DNA of 23,359 nucleotides from an uncultured Eubacterium sp. (lineage in GTDB: Bacteria; Bacillota; Clostridia; Lachnospirales; Lachnospiraceae). The DNA lies in the NCBI GenBank assembly GCA_910577295.1, contig CAJTLS010000036.1, forward strand, positions 1 to 23,359. Reading direction: 5' to 3'. Below the pieces are notes generated by a model. The model saw only the letters and a list, made by a program, of their open reading frames with translations. It searched no databases and was not told the DNA's origin. Made by a program: the position numbers and the translations under genes. Below are positions 22,088-23,359 of the stretch, one piece after another (position 1 is the stretch's first letter; every line of letters begins with the position of its first letter).

Positions 22088-23119
22088 TCAATCATCCAAT
22101 ACGAGCATCGCGTCCCCAAAAGAAAAGAAACGATACCTTTCTCTTACTGCCTCTTCATAAGCAGCCATCACCTGTTCTTTTCCCGCCAGCGCTGATACAA
22201 GCATGAGCAGCGTCGATTCTGGCAGATGGAAGTTGGTAATCAGAACATCCATCATCTGAAATGAATAACCCGGATAGATAAAGATTTCCGTATCTCCTTC
22301 TCCGGCCTGCAGTTTTCCCTCATTATCAACGGCTGATTCAAGCGTCCGGCAGCTCGTCGTCCCCACGCATATAATCCGCCCGCCAGCCGCTTTGGCCGCA
22401 TTAATTTTATCTGCTTCTTCCGGCGCCACACTATAAAATTCCGAATGCATCGTGTGTTCCGTAATCTCCTCTGCCTTGACCGGCCGGAACGTTCCCAGAC
22501 CGACGTGTAGCGTTACATTTGCCACCAAGACTCCCTTTTTCGTCAATTTCTCAAACAGTTCTTCGGTAAAATGAAGTCCCGCCGTCGGAGCCGCTGCAGA
22601 CCCTTCGTATTTGGCATATACTGTCTGATAACGGTTCTTATCCTGAAGCGTATGCGTAATATATGGAGGTAATGGCATCTGTCCCAATTCGTCCAGTATT
22701 TCCTCAAAAATCCCCTCATACCGAAATTGTATCAGACGATTGCCGTCTTCCAGCACCTCAATTATCTCTCCGTGAAGCAGTCCCTCGCCAAAACGGAGTT
22801 TTGCTCCTGCCCGCGCTTTCTTTCCCGGCTTTACAAGAGTTTCCCAAACGTCATTTTTCTTTCTTTTTAACAACAATAATTCGACTGCCGCTCCGGTGTC
22901 TTCTTTTACGCCAAACAGACGGGCGGGAATTACTTTCGTATTGTTCCTCACAAGACAATCACCGGGTTTCAAATAGTCTATGATATCCGTAAATACTTTA
23001 TGCTCGATTACTCCGGATTTGCGGTGCAGAACCATCAGTCGCGAAGAACTGCGTTCTTCCAGTGGGTCCTGCGCGATTAATTCCTCCGGCAGCTCATAAA
23101 AAAAATCACTCGTCTTCAT
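22088..23119 (-). CDS. queA: S-adenosylmethionine:tRNA ribosyltransferase-isomerase
   Basis: Transfers the ribosyl part of S-adenosylmethionine to 7-aminomethyl-7-deazaguanine at the wobble base of tRNAs, forming epoxyqueuosine. It is 343 residues, a normal length. It begins MKTSDFFYELPEELIAQ and contains VRNNTKVIPARLFG, then YAKYEGSAAAPTAGLHFTEEL and LHVGLGTFRPV, then GTTSCRTLES and a TDIFIYPG-type motif (TEIFIYPGYSF), followed by TNFHLPESTLLMLVSAL; all are family hallmarks. ATG 23119 has AGGAGG upstream with a spacing of about nine; an in-frame ATG at 23149 would bury this signal. It is followed by the lipid kinase gene. A TTGCAT-17-TACAAT promoter lies upstream. Confidence 0.97.
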   Translation of the reverse strand: MKTSDFFYELPEELIAQDPLEERSSSRLMVLHRKSGVIEHKVFTDIIDYLKPGDCLVRNNTKVIPARLFGVKEDTGAAVELLLLKRKKNDVWETLVKPGKKARAGAKLRFGEGLLHGEIIEVLEDGNRLIQFRYEGIFEEILDELGQMPLPPYITHTLQDKNRYQTVYAKYEGSAAAPTAGLHFTEELFEKLTKKGVLVANVTLHVGLGTFRPVKAEEITEHTMHSEFYSVAPEEADKINAAKAAGGRIICVGTTSCRTLESAVDNEGKLQAGEGDTEIFIYPGYSFQMMDVLITNFHLPESTLLMLVSALAGKEQVMAAYEEAVRERYRFFSFGDAMLVLDD

Positions 23120-23151
23120 CCGGTTTCTCCTCCTCTGTCTCAATGCCACTC

Positions 23152-23180
23152 ATTGTATCACAATCATCCCCTGCATGCAA
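23152..23180 (-). promoter_or_regulatory. Promoter of queA
   Basis: On the minus strand TTGCAT (23175-23180), a 17-base spacer and TACAAT (23152-23157), about 30 bases upstream of the start codon. Confidence 0.65.
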
Positions 23181-23359
23181 TGAAATCTGTCTGTAGAGCA
23201 ATCATTCAATTATTTGTGGTTTTCAAGGCAGCGGGTATCCTTCCGTATCTTATCCTTGTATCGCTCCCCGAAAAATTATTATTTCTCCCGTTTGCAGTCC
23301 GCCGCCCGAGCATTGTCTGAGATGTCTGCTGTCGTTTTTCCTGACTTTTGACAGCCCGT
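23181..23359. other. Right-edge region without an assignable gene
   Basis: On the minus strand one frame is open from the window edge to a TAA at 23279-23281 (26 codons), with codon use like the neighbours, and another is open for about 50 codons. Either could be the end of a gene whose body lies outside. Neither has a recognisable motif and I see no terminator or RNA fold here. Confidence 0.3.

Noticed and set aside
23279..23359. Partial minus-strand gene at the right edge
   Set aside because: A 26-codon open stretch is easily due to chance; no motif supports it and other frames are open too.
1..23359. CRISPR array, prophage or insertion sequence
   Set aside because: No regularly spaced repeats, integrase, transposase or phage structural gene is seen.

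Overview
The window reads as a chromosomal housekeeping segment of a moderately AT-rich Gram-positive anaerobe of the class Clostridia, most likely a Lachnospiraceae gut bacterium. This is inferred from strong GGAGG-type ribosome binding sites, a HrcA/CIRCE operator, a CarD-type RNA polymerase factor, a type II fatty-acid gene run, and DUF3783- and DUF5721-like proteins. I support 23 protein genes and one tRNA. No prophage, insertion sequence or CRISPR array is visible.

Layout. 1-1769: tandem hairpins, then an alanine/glycine:cation symporter with an unusual soluble insert. 1780-3617 (-): a six-TM chemotaxis receptor followed by a DUF3783 gene. 3756-4918 (-): a nested terminator, a small acidic lipoprotein and a HAD phosphatase. 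4939-7215 (+): a strong promoter, a structured leader, proS and a Dabb-domain gene, closed by an 18-bp bidirectional terminator. 7250-7750 (-): a CarD/CdnL-like factor. 7970-12112 (-): the fatty-acid synthesis genes in transcriptional order acpP, fabD, fabG, fabF, fabZ, with a consensus promoter upstream of acpP and an unusual inverted-repeat block between acpP and fabD. 12142-12664 (-): a small unknown gene and tRNA-Thr(CGU). 12688-15254 (-): htpG with promoter and CIRCE, and a DUF5721-like gene. 15345-15597 (+): a small cysteine-rich protein. 15557-17401 (-): a GH13 debranching-enzyme homologue that appears to have lost its catalytic residues. 17461-18292 (+): a PyrE-like phosphoribosyltransferase homologue with an altered PRPP loop. 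18291-19900 (-): pepD behind a leader of three hairpins with a possible pseudoknot. 20025-21128 (+): tyrA with an ACT domain. 21167-23119 (-): a YegS/DagK-like lipid kinase and queA.

How the genes work together. The fab block can carry malonyl loading (FabD), elongation (FabF), ketoreduction (FabG) and dehydration (FabZ) on ACP. Enoyl reductase, FabH and acetyl-CoA carboxylase genes are not in the window. The rest is mostly single genes or gene pairs with their own promoters.

Most worth checking: (1) the GH13 protein with all four catalytic regions altered; (2) the pepD leader, where one hairpin loop is complementary to the bases next to the Shine-Dalgarno sequence and the block is flanked by a 10-bp direct repeat; (3) the 22-bp inverted repeat between acpP and fabD; (4) a perfect CIRCE operator that doubles as the last codons of the upstream gene; (5) charged linkers in HtpG; (6) the insert in the amino-acid symporter; (7) the phosphoribosyltransferase homologue lacking the acidic pair of its PRPP loop. 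Start codons were reassigned to the codon with the best-placed ribosome binding site where this differed from the longest open frame.
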